This document shows positions 1 through 7,108 of a stretch of DNA of 49,104 nucleotides, in pieces. This stretch comes from Gammaproteobacteria bacterium. GTDB taxonomy: Bacteria > Pseudomonadota > Gammaproteobacteria > Steroidobacterales > Steroidobacteraceae. Every line of letters starts with the position of its first letter. The stretch's first letter is position 1. Made by a program: the position numbers and the translations under genes. The notes below the pieces were generated by a model. It was not told the origin of the DNA and made no database searches. It worked only from the letters and a program-made list of their open reading frames with translations. Location of the stretch: assembly GCA_028293745.1 (NCBI GenBank), contig JAQGOF010000095.1, positions 1 through 49,104 on the forward strand, in the 5' to 3' direction.

Positions 1-1
1 C

Positions 2-241
2 ATCGTACGCGCTGCAGAGGCCGGCGGTGGGCTAGCCCTGGTGCGATGGAGTCTCGCCGCCGACGAAGTTCGCAGCGGGAGACTCGCGGTGGCAAGCAAG
101 AAATTCATACCGCATAGGCTTACATACTACTTTGTCTGTCCGCCAAAGCATCGCGACATACCGAAAGTTGCTACGTTTCATAGGTGGTTGCGCGCGGAAG
201 CCACTAAACATGTCGCACCTGACGGCGGCACTGTTGGCTGA
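2..241 (+). CDS. LysR-type regulator, C-terminal end (5' truncated by window edge)
   Basis: The reading frame is open from base 2 and ends in TGA at 239-241. Its start lies outside the window. The translation reads IVRAAEAGGGLALVRWSLAA, then a segment with SGRLAVASKKFIPH and TYYFVCPPKHRDIPKVATF, ending near FHRWLRAEA. This is the usual end of the effector-binding domain in GcvA-type LysR regulators, where a GLALV strand is followed by a basic RLV strand, a YYLVCP strand and a last helix with W. The complete LysR gene at 15226-16128 has the same layout at its end (GFALGLAPLV, then GFWFVCRPDR, then FRDWILEQ). The target cannot be known because the DNA-binding part is missing. The last nine residues after the helix look unconserved. 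Confidence 0.8.
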   Translation: MVRAAEAGGGLALVRWSLAADEVRSGRLAVASKKFIPHRLTYYFVCPPKHRDIPKVATFHRWLRAEATKHVAPDGGTVG

Positions 242-685
242 ATTCCGGCCGGATGCGACGGAGCAAACCTGCAGCGCGACTGTTCATCGAGATGCGTTTG
301 GTTTCATCGAGGATCCGGCTCGGTACCTGACGTCCCGAAGGGCCAGAGATCGAACGCCTTCAGGCGGTCGTATGCGCCTTGCTCGCGGAGCATCCTGGCG
401 CTCTTCTCAGCCGGCAATGCGCCGTGAATTCTGGCCAATCGGTGCCTTGGCGGTAAGGCAGCAATTTCCTGTGTACTCGCGACGGCGTTAAATTCGAATC
501 ACGTCAAACGACTCGGCGACTCATTTAGGGGTCCGAATTTGTGCGGGCGAGCGCAAAATGGACGATCGGGGCAACGGTCGGCTTCGCGGATTCCAGCCGA
601 GTGTTGTTTGTGGGGGTTTGCAAAGCTAACCAGATATTGATCTTTGTCAAGGATGGCAGTTTCCACGCGCGACTATGCTCTGTGT
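242..685. other. Intergenic stretch, no supported gene
   Basis: No open frame here looks like a protein. The predicted ORFs in both strands have scattered Arg/Ser/Pro-rich composition and no recognisable motif. The last 50 bases (636-685) belong to the duplicated unit described at 636-1307. I see no clear terminator after the LysR stop. Confidence 0.5.
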
Positions 686-940
686 ATGGCCACAAACACC
701 AAGCGAACAAACCATCCCATACCTCCACTGCGTGACAGGACTGACATTCGAGAGGTGCTCTCGTTTCACTGCCTGGCAAGTCGGCGTCGAGATGTCATCC
801 TGGATGAGGCCAACTCACTCGAAGCGGCAGGGAAGATCCCGGAAGCCCGGCAGCGCCTGAAGCAAGCCGAGGAGATCGACGCACTCATCCAGACACTGGA
901 GGACGACTGCGGGTCGCCGAGATCTCTTCGGACGGACTAA
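686..940 (+). CDS. Small conserved-looking protein, copy 1 of a tandem pair (84 aa)
   Basis: The protein is 84 residues and I do not recognise the family. The core is DIREVLSFHCLASRRRDVIL, then DEANSLEAAGKIPEARQRLK and QAEEIDALIQTLE, which reads as a helical hairpin with a heptad-like, charged second half. The neighbour at 1053-1307 has the same length and about the same sequence, with differences mainly at exposed-looking positions. That supports both being real genes. ATG 686 is chosen because it aligns exactly with ATG 1053 in the second copy; the upstream TTG 644 and ATG 653 have no counterpart there. There is no good Shine-Dalgarno sequence; a conserved TATGCT lies 7 bases before the start in both copies. 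No signal peptide or membrane segment is visible. Function unknown. Confidence 0.6.
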   Translation: MATNTKRTNHPIPPLRDRTDIREVLSFHCLASRRRDVILDEANSLEAAGKIPEARQRLKQAEEIDALIQTLEDDCGSPRSLRTD

Positions 941-1052
941 CCCTCAGGCGCGAACTGTGAACGTATCCGATTGCCTTGCCTCCCGAGAATTGTTCTGTGG
1001 AAATTGATTTCCGTCAATGATCGTGGCTTTTGCATGCAGCTATGCTCTCGCT

Positions 1053-1307
1053 ATGGACACGAATAACAAGCAATCAGGCCGATCCGCGCCTAAACCCGCC
1101 GACCAGGCTGATATTCGAGAGGTGCTCTCGTTTCACTTTCAGGCCAGTCGGCGTCGGGACGCGATCATTGATGAGGCCAACTCACTTCATAGGGCGGGGA
1201 AGATCCGGGAAGCCAGGGAGCTTCTGAAGCAAGCGCAGGAGATCCAGACACTCATCAGGACGCTCGAGGAGAGCCGCAGGTTGCCGAGTCCTCTTCGGCA
1301 GGACTGA
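1053..1307 (+). CDS. Small conserved-looking protein, copy 2 of a tandem pair (84 aa)
   Basis: Paralogue of the preceding gene and of identical length. The core reads ADIREVLSFHFQASRRRDAI, then DEANSLHRAGKIREARELLK and QAQEIQTLIRTLEESRRL. Positions shared with copy 1 include DIREVLSFH, ASRRRD, DEANSL, AGKI.EAR, LKQA.EI and LI.TLE. This pattern is what two alpha helices joined by an AGK turn would give. The ATG at 1053 aligns with that of copy 1; ATG 1017 upstream is in frame but not conserved. Function unknown. A role as a small regulator or adaptor is only a guess from size and helical content. Confidence 0.6.
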   Translation: MDTNNKQSGRSAPKPADQADIREVLSFHFQASRRRDAIIDEANSLHRAGKIREARELLKQAQEIQTLIRTLEESRRLPSPLRQD

Positions 1308-1540
1308 TACTCGCGAGCACACCTGTCGGTTTCGTTCGCGCGAAGCTGTGGCTCACAAGCGCACTTGGCCGTGTCTTCTATCGTGGCTGTATCCTAGCCC
1401 TCGTGTGGAAAGCCGCATTCAAGGGCCATGGCCTCCAGGTCACCATCTGGGCGAGCGTCGGCAAGTCTGGGGAACCGTCGTCATGAACTCCGTCGCCCTT
1501 GGGTGGCTTCTCACGGACGGCGGATCGAAGTTAATCCCGT
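1308..1540. other. Intergenic stretch, nothing identified
   Basis: This lies between the small tandem genes and the end of the minus-strand ArsR operon. Open frames here (for example the plus-strand frame from 1348) have no recognisable features. I see no strong terminator hairpin. Confidence 0.4.
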
Positions 1541-1777
1541 TCAGTCGGTGCGTCGCCTGCTGCGCCACTTGGTGGCATACGGCAGCGCGAACAAGTACAG
1601 ACCGGTGAACAGGAGCAAGGCGAGTGGGAGTAGCGGCGAGTAGGTCACCCAAGTCGGAGGCATCCCGCCCTTCGGTGCCCGGGCGACGAAGTTGGCGATG
1701 ACGGTCACCGTGAAGGCGATGGACAGCCAGCGGTGGGTCTGCCGAATCCACCCTTTCCAGACATTACGTTGCTGCAT
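1541..1777 (-). CDS. Small two-helix inner membrane protein
   Basis: The protein is 78 residues and starts MQQRNVWKGWIRQTHRWLSI. It has two hydrophobic segments, about residues 17-33 (LSIAFTVTVIANFVA) and 45-64 (YSPLLPLALLLFTGLYLFAL), with a basic tail (KWRSRRRTD). It is the last gene of a minus-strand operon behind ArsR and SRPBCC genes. A GTG at 1807 would extend it 10 residues into the SRPBCC gene. I prefer ATG 1777 because GAGG lies 11 bases ahead. Small membrane proteins of this look often sit beside ArsR-SRPBCC pairs, but no function is established that I can name. It may belong with whatever ligand the SRPBCC protein handles. Confidence 0.65.
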   Translation of the reverse strand: MQQRNVWKGWIRQTHRWLSIAFTVTVIANFVARAPKGGMPPTWVTYSPLLPLALLLFTGLYLFALPYATKWRSRRRTD

Positions 1778-1797
1778 TGTTTTGCGAGCCTCGCGGT

Positions 1798-2349
1798 TCA
1801 CGACCACTTGGGCGTTTCAACACCGAACTGCTTGGAGTACTCCGCGTTCAGCCGCTGCCAGCCGCCGAACTTCATCGCCTCGGGACCCACGATGCGGCCG
1901 AGGTGAGTTCCGCTGAGAAGGTGATCCAGAACATCGAGGCAAACGTGCCACCCGGCAGCACCCATCGAGATGAAGCGGCGATCGATGCTGGTCCACAACG
2001 TCAGGCGCGTGCGGCCACCAAAGGCCTCGAGTTCCCACCGCATATCGTTGCCACCCCATTGGTACTCGAGCACCTTGGGAGCGTCGGCTCGCGTCACTTT
2101 GGTTTCAGTAATGTGCGGCGTGGGCGCTCCCACCGTGGTGAGCTTCACCGTGGTTCCAACCATACCCAGGTTCCCATCGGCGTCGAAGGGAGCCCACTCG
2201 CGCAGATGCGCCGGGTCGGTGAGCGCCTGCCAGACTTTTTCTGGCGGGTGGCGCAGCTCTCTGACGAGGATGAGCGTCCAGTCGTCCCCGTCCTTTCGTA
2301 CCTGCGCCCCGCTCGCCGGACCCGGTGTGTAGTGCTCGCGATCGGTCAT
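1798..2349 (-). CDS. SRPBCC / AHSA1-like domain protein
   Basis: The protein is 183 residues. The early segment WTLILVRELRHPPEKVWQAL followed by TDPAHLREWAPFDAD is the standard opening of the Bet v 1-like SRPBCC fold of the AHSA1 (activator of Hsp90 ATPase homologue) type: a first strand, then helices with W..LT.P..L..W. A later WELEAFGGRTRLTLW strand and a long C-terminal helix (WHVCLDVLDHLLSG) complete the fold. These proteins form a deep hydrophobic cavity that binds small molecules; ligands of stand-alone members are mostly unknown. The start overlaps the ArsR stop by four bases (ATGA), so translation is probably coupled. ArsR plus AHSA1 is a very common pair in proteobacteria. Confidence 0.85.
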   Translation of the reverse strand: MTDREHYTPGPASGAQVRKDGDDWTLILVRELRHPPEKVWQALTDPAHLREWAPFDADGNLGMVGTTVKLTTVGAPTPHITETKVTRADAPKVLEYQWGGNDMRWELEAFGGRTRLTLWTSIDRRFISMGAAGWHVCLDVLDHLLSGTHLGRIVGPEAMKFGGWQRLNAEYSKQFGVETPKWS

Positions 2350-2690
2350 TTCTTTCTCCTCGTCTTCCTTTTCGTCGGTCTCGATTGATCCATGTGGTCG
2401 AGGTGGCGTTCGAGCGCATCTACGTGAGTGGTCCAGAACCGACGGAACTGCGCGAGCCAGGCGTCCACCTCTATGAGTGGCTCGGGCTTGATGCGGTATA
2501 GACGCCTCTGCGTATCGACGCGCGACTCTACGAAACCGGCCTCTCGTAGCACTCGCAGATGCTTGGAAACCGAGGGCTGCGGCAATTGCAGCTCCTCTTC
2601 GATATCACCTACGGACCGCTCGGAGGCCGCGAGCAGACTCAGGATGGCGCGGCGGTTCGGCTCGGCAATGATCGAGAATGCGGATTCCAT
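2346..2690 (-). CDS. ArsR-family transcriptional regulator
   Basis: A 114-residue winged-helix repressor. The sequence MESAFSIIAEPNRRAILSLL opens the first helix. The recognition region reads DIEEELQLPQPSVSKHLRVL, followed by the wing (REAGFVESRVDTQRRLYRI). The tail is very basic (RPTKRKTRRKK). It belongs to the non-metal ArsR group that pairs with AHSA1/SRPBCC genes, since there is no cysteine metal site. The start at 2690 is chosen because it matches the family N-terminus. The upstream extension in the same frame runs through a promoter-like element. It heads a minus-strand operon with the SRPBCC gene and the small membrane protein. Confidence 0.88.
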   Translation of the reverse strand: MESAFSIIAEPNRRAILSLLAASERSVGDIEEELQLPQPSVSKHLRVLREAGFVESRVDTQRRLYRIKPEPLIEVDAWLAQFRRFWTTHVDALERHLDHMDQSRPTKRKTRRKK

Positions 2691-2693
2691 GCT

Positions 2694-2726
2694 GAGTATA
2701 TACCTTACGGAGTATATATCCGTCAA
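2694..2726 (-). promoter_or_regulatory. Promoter with repeated operator for the ArsR operon
   Basis: Read on the minus strand, TTGACG (2726-2721) is followed after 18 bases by TATATA (2702-2697), a reasonable sigma-70 type pair. The nonamer TATATACTC occurs twice, at 2718-2710 and 2702-2694, exactly 16 bases apart and inside the promoter core. Repeats placed like this fit autorepression by the ArsR protein. Transcription would begin at or near the ATG at 2690, so the message may be leaderless. The promoter assignment is by eye. Confidence 0.5.
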
Positions 2727-2882
2727 GGCACATGCAGGTCCGCTTCCGGCCGGCAGCGCGAATCCCTCCAATAGCACTGCCCGCACTTGAGTGAGATATT
2801 CTTGCAGGTGTCCGCATAAGATCAACAGACCGGCATTGCCATACGCCGCACTCCCAGCACTGCAAGTCACAGAGGTCTGCTC

Positions 2883-3875
2883 ATGGACTCCACCATCGCA
2901 AAGCGTTCCTACACACGACGCGCTTTCGTCGGTGAGCTAACCTTCATCGCCAGCGCCGCCACACTGCTAGCTGGCGGCATGAATGTGGATGCGGCCACAC
3001 GAGTACCCCACATCGGATTCCTCGTCGGTTCCGAATTTTATACGTTGACGAGTGCCTTCCTCGATGAACTGCGTGCGAAAGGTTTCGTCGATGGACAGAA
3101 TGTCTCCGTCGAAAAGGGCGATACGGGCGAGATGGCGAGATCTCTCGCTCGCATGAACCTGGACTTCATCGTCGCCGGTGCGCTTACGTATGCCATCGAA
3201 GTGCGCAATGCGAATCCGAACATGCCCATGGTGATCGCAACCTGTCCGGGCATGGTCAGCAATGGATTCGCGCGCAGTCTCGAGCATCCCGGCGGCATAT
3301 ACACCGGCATGGATGAGCTGCCACCGGGCGTGACCGCCAAACGACTGACGCTGCTAAAGACCGCGGTGCCGGCGGCGAAGCGCATTGCCCTGCTGTCGAC
3401 CACTCCCGGAGTCGGCGGCTACGAAACACAGGTCGAGGATGCAGAACGCGCCGCCAAACAGCTCGGCGTGACCGTCAAGCCCTATCGCGCTGCGACGCCA
3501 GATGAGCTGGACCGCGCACTCACCGGGATCGTCGGTGATCGCATGGAGGGCATGCTCAATTTCCAGGGCGGGTTATCGCTGGCCAGGCGCCAGGCGATTG
3601 TCGACTTCGCAACCCAACATCGTCTGCCGGCCATCTACCAGGCGACGATGTTCGCGGAGGCCGGCGGCCTCATGGCGTGGGCACCGGATCTGGTGGAGCA
3701 GTATCGGGAGGCCGCGCGCCTGACCGCCCTGATCTTGCAGGGCGCGAAGCCCGGCGACCTGGCGGTAAAGCGACCCGCTAAGTACTACTTGACGATCAAC
3801 GCCGGCGCTGCAAAAGAAATAGGCCTCCCACTGCCGCCGGCGCTGCTCGCCGAGGCGACGCGAGTTATAGAATAA
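2883..3875 (+). CDS. ABC-type substrate-binding protein (TrpX-like family), orphan
   Basis: The protein is 330 residues. The N-terminus has a twin-arginine-like signal (SYTRRAFVGELTFIASAATL, mature part from about residue 39). The mature part opens with RVPHIGFLVGSEFYTLTSAF, then LRAKGFVDGQNVSVE, the typical first half of the ABC_sub_bind family (periplasmic binding proteins related to tryptophan/purine-type binding proteins). LEHPGGIYTGM and LLKTAVPAAKRIALL mark the hinge, and the second lobe ends AGAAKEIGLPLPPALL. Members of this family are usually exported and found without transporter genes, as here. An AGAGG-like sequence lies ahead of the ATG. The ligand cannot be inferred. Confidence 0.8.
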   Translation: MDSTIAKRSYTRRAFVGELTFIASAATLLAGGMNVDAATRVPHIGFLVGSEFYTLTSAFLDELRAKGFVDGQNVSVEKGDTGEMARSLARMNLDFIVAGALTYAIEVRNANPNMPMVIATCPGMVSNGFARSLEHPGGIYTGMDELPPGVTAKRLTLLKTAVPAAKRIALLSTTPGVGGYETQVEDAERAAKQLGVTVKPYRAATPDELDRALTGIVGDRMEGMLNFQGGLSLARRQAIVDFATQHRLPAIYQATMFAEAGGLMAWAPDLVEQYREAARLTALILQGAKPGDLAVKRPAKYYLTINAGAAKEIGLPLPPALLAEATRVIE

Positions 3876-3923
3876 ATAGCTGGACCTTGCAGGAAGCCCC
3901 GATGGGGATCACCTCATGCTGTC

Positions 3924-3946
3924 GTTGGTGCTTGCAAAGCACCAAC
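3924..3946. terminator. Perfect hairpin downstream of the binding-protein gene
   Basis: GTTGGTGCTT (3924-3933) and AAGCACCAAC (3937-3946) form a perfect 10-bp stem with a 3-base loop (GCA), about 50 bases after the stop of the binding-protein gene. No T-run follows, so it is not a textbook intrinsic terminator. It also sits at the edge of the scrambled hydrolase remnant, so it may be a leftover of a repeat or recombination site. Confidence 0.4.
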
Positions 3947-3957
3947 ACAACTATTCC

Positions 3958-4346
3958 AATGACCTGCACAGGGCATCCGGTGCCGCCGCACCGCGCATTG
4001 TGCGAGAGGCCGAGCAGCGCATTCTCGCAAAGCAAGAAATGCCCGTCATTCTCGTTGGGCATTCCTACGGCGGGGCTGTAATCACAGAGGCCGGTAATGA
4101 TCCCAGGGTTGCGGGCCTGGTTTACATCGCGGCCTTCGCTCCCGACAAGGGTGAGTCTGTCGCCAGCCTTATCAAGGACCCACCCGCCGGCGCTCCCGTC
4201 CCGCCGATACTTCCACCCCAGGATGGGTACCTGTTGCTGGACGTAGATAAATTTCCCGCTTCATTTGCGGCTGACGTGCCCCTGATAAGGCCGCTTTCAT
4301 GGCCAACTCACAGGTTCCACCAGGGCCTCGGTGTCGTGCAGTCTCT
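3958..4346 (+). pseudogene. Alpha/beta hydrolase remnant, truncated and frameshifted
   Basis: The frame contains MPVILVGHSYGGAVITEAGN with the nucleophile elbow GHSYGG, then VAGLVYIAAFAPDKGESVAS and FPASFAADV, which is the centre of the common alpha/beta hydrolase family of about 230-260 residues. The N-terminal strand with HG and the C-terminal Asp/His part are missing. Near 4285 the homologous frame shifts: a neighbouring frame reads [11 protein letters not shown], which continues the family pattern (...AAFMADSQVPWG). After that, similarity ends and the DNA runs into a dehydrogenase fragment coded on the other strand. The gene cannot give a working enzyme. Confidence 0.7.
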
Positions 4347-4470
4347 GCGCAAGTCGCTCGATATTCTCAACGTGGTCGTTCCAGATTGTAACTTTGTGCC
4401 CGGCCAGCTTGCCAAAACACGGCAGGGTTCTGAGCGTATCGAAGTAGTCGTCCAGAATTGAAACTTTCAT
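4297..4470 (-). pseudogene. D-2-hydroxyacid dehydrogenase, N-terminal fragment (57 aa)
   Basis: Minus-strand translation from ATG 4470 begins [20 protein letters not shown], then [20 protein letters not shown] and [11 protein letters not shown]. This is the characteristic start of the phosphoglycerate/D-2-hydroxyacid dehydrogenase family protein (I.DDY, F..L..H.V..W.DH, L...L.D.EALV). In complete members the next residues are IRERT and a further 250 or so follow. Here the frame changes to EPVSWP and stops at 4297. The remaining catalytic and NAD-binding parts are absent. The start overlaps the preceding small gene by four bases (ATGA), so the two were probably one operon before the deletion. 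Confidence 0.7.
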
Positions 4471-4718
4471 CGCGCGCCCTGAGCCGGCTTCGCAGTCGCA
4501 AGCTCTTTCGCCGACAGGGATGCCTTGCCCGCGTCGCTCAAGATCACTTTCCCAGTGCCGGGTTGGTAGTCAATCAGCCCATCGAGGCAAGCGTCTTCCC
4601 AGATCGATAAACGGGGGCAAGACGTGCGCCACGACTCCATTACCTCGGCATAGTCGCGCGGGCGCAGAGCGATCCATTCCAGCATCTGCCGCCTTAGAGC
4701 TGTGTTCGTCGCATTCAT
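4467..4718 (-). CDS. Small conserved hypothetical protein
   Basis: The protein is 83 residues from ATG 4718; ATG 4742 would add eight. It reads [20 protein letters not shown], then [20 protein letters not shown] and [14 protein letters not shown]. The W.RTSCPR..IWEDA..DGL core is strikingly conserved in style, and I believe it is a recurring small family, but I cannot name a function. CAGG lies 8 bases ahead of ATG 4718. It overlaps the dehydrogenase fragment by ATGA and may once have been co-expressed with an intact dehydrogenase. Confidence 0.6.
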   Translation of the reverse strand: MNATNTALRRQMLEWIALRPRDYAEVMESWRTSCPRLSIWEDACLDGLIDYQPGTGKVILSDAGKASLSAKELATAKPAQGAR

Positions 4719-4914
4719 GGCGTGGACCTGTAGTTCTTCCATCGCGGAAAGGGCAGGGGGGATTCTTGCACAACTGCCTAAAGCAAACGAGACCGGCGTC
4801 GGGTGCCCAAGCCGTCCGGGATCCACGCCTCCGTCTGTTTCGCCATTTCGAGAGCATCGTCGGGCCAGATAGGTCTGCTAGGAGGATCGGCATGCGCATG
4901 CTATCGTAGTTATC
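4719..4914. other. Intergenic stretch with a ribosome-binding site and a 5-codon mini-ORF
   Basis: AGGAGG at 4880-4885 is followed six bases later by ATG 4892, which opens a frame of only five codons (MRMLS) ending in TAG at 4907-4909. The permease start GTG 4915 lies five bases after that stop, in another frame. The strong Shine-Dalgarno sequence therefore serves the mini-ORF, not the permease, and the permease may be translated by re-initiation. The rest of the interval shows nothing. Confidence 0.4.
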
Positions 4915-6219
4915 GTGCGAGAAAACCAACGTGACATCGGACTGGTCCGCGCAGTAGGGCCTTGGGCGTTTGCAGCCAGTATTGTTAGTATGATCGTTGG
5001 CGCCGGCATCTTTGCGGTGCCGGCAACTCTCGCCGCGTGTGTTGGTCCGTATGCGCCTCTTGCCTTCCTGGCTTGCGGGGTTGCCGTCGGGGCGGTGGCT
5101 ATGTGCTTTGCCGAGGGCGGCAGCCGGGTCCCGACCAGCGGCGGAGTGTACGGTGTAGTGGAGGCCGCTTTTGGGCCTCTCGCAGGCTATGTCTCCGGGA
5201 CCCTGCTCTGGGTCTGCTGCGTGCTCGCTTGCGGCGCCGTAGCCGCCGCTCTGGCCGACGTAGTAGGGAGCTTGTTCCCGCCGTCCTTCATAGGGCCAGT
5301 ACGTGTTGCGGTCATCGTTGGCGTCATTGGCGGTATAGCACTAGTCAACATCGGCGGGGTTGTACGTGGCGCGCGACTGGTTACCGCCACCACTACGCTG
5401 AAACTAGCTCCGTTGGCGATCTTTGTCGTCGCCGGCGCGGGCGCAATCCATGGTTCGAACTTCTCAGTGACGGTGCAGCCCGACGCTCAGGGCCTCGGTC
5501 GCGCACTGATTCTCGCCGTGTTTTCACTTGTTGGTATGGAGACATCTCTGTGTGCAAGTGGCGAGGTGGCGCGGCCTAATCGCACCATTCCCCGCGCTCT
5601 GATCATAGCAATGCTGTCAACGACGATTCTGTATGTGACGATTCAGGTGATCGCACAAGGTATCCTGGGCTCTTCGCTGGCAACTTCCAAGGCGCCGTTG
5701 GCCGACGCGATGATGCAGATACATCCGGCGCTGCGGGCACTGATGCTCGTGGGCACCTCACTGTCCATGTTCGGCTTTCTAGGCAGCGACATTCTCGGGA
5801 GTCCCCGGCAGCTATTTGCATTTGCGCGGGATGGCCTGCTGCCGCGCGTCCTCGGGCGAGTTCACCCTCGTAGCCACGCCCCCTACATCGCAATTCTGTG
5901 CTACGTCACACTTGCTATCGTATTGGCGTTGACGGGAACCTTTGCCGAGTTGGTTGTGCTGTCAACACTGGCCATCGCTGCACTGTACATCGCCGGTTGC
6001 GCAGCAGCGTGGGTGCTTGCTCGCCGAGGTGTAGCGCTGTCCGGTGCGCCCCTGAACTTCCGCTTCCTCGGGGCTGCGACCGTGGTCGGCATCAGTAGCA
6101 TGCTGGCTCTGATCGGTCTGGGTACGCGTCAGGAGATCATCGGGTTGGCGACGCTCATCGGTCTAAGCATTCTCCTTTACCTGGTCCAGGCCCGGAGCGC
6201 TCTGGCCAGGCCGCATTAA
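4915..6219 (+). CDS. APC-superfamily amino acid permease
   Basis: The protein is 434 residues of inner-membrane transporter. The first helix has ASIVSMIVGAGIFAVPATLA, the unwound substrate-binding helix of the amino acid-polyamine-organocation superfamily (GAGIF). It continues with the TSGGVYGVVEAAFGPLAGYV signature of helix 3 and about twelve hydrophobic segments in all, for example VRVAVIVGVIGGIALVNIGG and LSTLAIAALYIAGCAAAWVL. GLVRAVGPWAFAAS is the standard entry. GTG 4915 is the only suitable in-frame start after the stop at 4879. The substrate is probably an amino acid or amine, not resolvable further. No partner enzyme gene lies beside it. Confidence 0.88.
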   Translation: MRENQRDIGLVRAVGPWAFAASIVSMIVGAGIFAVPATLAACVGPYAPLAFLACGVAVGAVAMCFAEGGSRVPTSGGVYGVVEAAFGPLAGYVSGTLLWVCCVLACGAVAAALADVVGSLFPPSFIGPVRVAVIVGVIGGIALVNIGGVVRGARLVTATTTLKLAPLAIFVVAGAGAIHGSNFSVTVQPDAQGLGRALILAVFSLVGMETSLCASGEVARPNRTIPRALIIAMLSTTILYVTIQVIAQGILGSSLATSKAPLADAMMQIHPALRALMLVGTSLSMFGFLGSDILGSPRQLFAFARDGLLPRVLGRVHPRSHAPYIAILCYVTLAIVLALTGTFAELVVLSTLAIAALYIAGCAAAWVLARRGVALSGAPLNFRFLGAATVVGISSMLALIGLGTRQEIIGLATLIGLSILLYLVQARSALARPH

Positions 6220-6282
6220 CCCGGATGGCTCGTACGACTGCTTATAGGGAACGATATCAAAGCCGGCAACCACGGCTGGATG

Positions 6283-6918
6283 CTATGGCCTACGCCAAAC
6301 AGTCGCCAGCCACGGCTGCTGTTCGCGGGGTAATCCCGTCGGCCGATAGTAATACTCGAGCTCTATGAATCCCGCATCCAGCATGTAGCGACGCCATGTT
6401 TCAAGATCGTGGTAAGCGCCGTAGCGCCCGCGGTTCCAGCCTTCCTCGTTCTGGCCGTGCGGATTGGAGCTGAACAGCACGCCCCGCGGCTTTAGTGTGG
6501 CGTGCAATTGTCCCAATACGCGCGGCAACTCCTGGGACGGCACATGAAAGAGCGAAGCGTTTGCGAAGATGCCGTCAAAGCGCTCACCCGGCAGGTCAAG
6601 CCTGTGGAAATCCTGCTGCCATACCTCGCAACCGGTGTCGGCACGCGCCATGGCAGCAAAGCGGGCGGCTCCCTCCAGCCCGATAACCGTGTGGCCCAAT
6701 TCCAAAAAAGTCTTGAGGTCGCGTCCTGGCCCGCAGCCAAAATCGAGAATCACCGAAGGCGGCTGGCCGCCGACATGCCGCAATAGCGCGGCGATGTTCT
6801 GGCTGACATCGTGATCTTGCGTGCCAGCGCGAAAGTCCTCAGCGCGCTGCTCATAGTACGAGAGCGTCGCAGTGGAGATCTTGTCGAGCTCGTGTGGTTC
6901 AAGCCGTTTGCCATGCAT
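6283..6918 (-). CDS. Class I SAM-dependent methyltransferase
   Basis: The protein is 211 residues. Motif I is VILDFGCGPGRDLKTFLELG, binding S-adenosylmethionine. It is followed by the acidic strand end VIGLEGA (where the ribose-binding acid lies), motif post-II CEVWQQDFHRLDLPGERFDG, and motif IV/V IFANASLFHVPSQELPRVLG with a LKPRGVLFSSNPHG strand. This is a methyltransferase-11/25 type small-molecule or unknown-substrate enzyme; no substrate-specific domain is present. The gene converges on the APC permease (63 bases apart) and is divergent from the MarR gene. The ATG at 6918 has only a weak ribosome-binding site. Confidence 0.85.
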   Translation of the reverse strand: MHGKRLEPHELDKISTATLSYYEQRAEDFRAGTQDHDVSQNIAALLRHVGGQPPSVILDFGCGPGRDLKTFLELGHTVIGLEGAARFAAMARADTGCEVWQQDFHRLDLPGERFDGIFANASLFHVPSQELPRVLGQLHATLKPRGVLFSSNPHGQNEEGWNRGRYGAYHDLETWRRYMLDAGFIELEYYYRPTGLPREQQPWLATVWRRP

Positions 6919-7057
6919 CGAGATGCCCGCCGTACCCCGTCACTTCTGGATCGCTATTCTGATCCAGATCGGCGTTGAGTGGAACGGCCGCGTCATCGAG
7001 AAGATCGCGCTTTGTCCCGATCCACGTTGGGTCGAATGTGGACTGCGCGGGTGTATG

Positions 7058-7089
7058 TATGAAGACAACCTTTGTAGTTTGGCTTCATA
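7058..7089. promoter_or_regulatory. Candidate MarR operator, inverted repeat
   Basis: TATGAAG (7058-7064) and CTTCATA (7083-7089) form a perfect 7-bp inverted repeat with 18 bases between the arms. It lies 20-50 bases ahead of the MarR start at 7109 and in the gap to the divergent methyltransferase. The position suits an autoregulatory site. Binding is inferred from position and symmetry only. Confidence 0.4.
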
Positions 7090-7108
7090 TATGTTAAAGG
7101 TACACGCC

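Larger units (their letters stand above)
636..1307 (+). repeat. Tandem gene duplication, 367-bp period
   Basis: Two units, 636-940 and 1003-1307, align without any gap from ATTGAT (636 and 1003) through the start codons (686 and 1053) to the stop codons. The most similar stretch includes TTCGAGAGGTGCTCTCGTTT near 747 and 1114. Both open frames have stayed intact although the DNA has diverged visibly, so the duplication is not fresh and selection on the protein is likely. About 62 bases of unrelated sequence separate the units. Confidence 0.8.

Noticed and set aside
632..686. A sigma-70 promoter ahead of the small tandem genes
   Set aside because: TATGCT is conserved but the hexamer 17 bases upstream does not resemble a -35 element in either copy, so I did not list it as a promoter.
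5037..5579. A plus-strand open frame inside the permease
   Set aside because: It is a shifted frame of a clear membrane transporter, with Arg- and Cys-rich nonsense composition.
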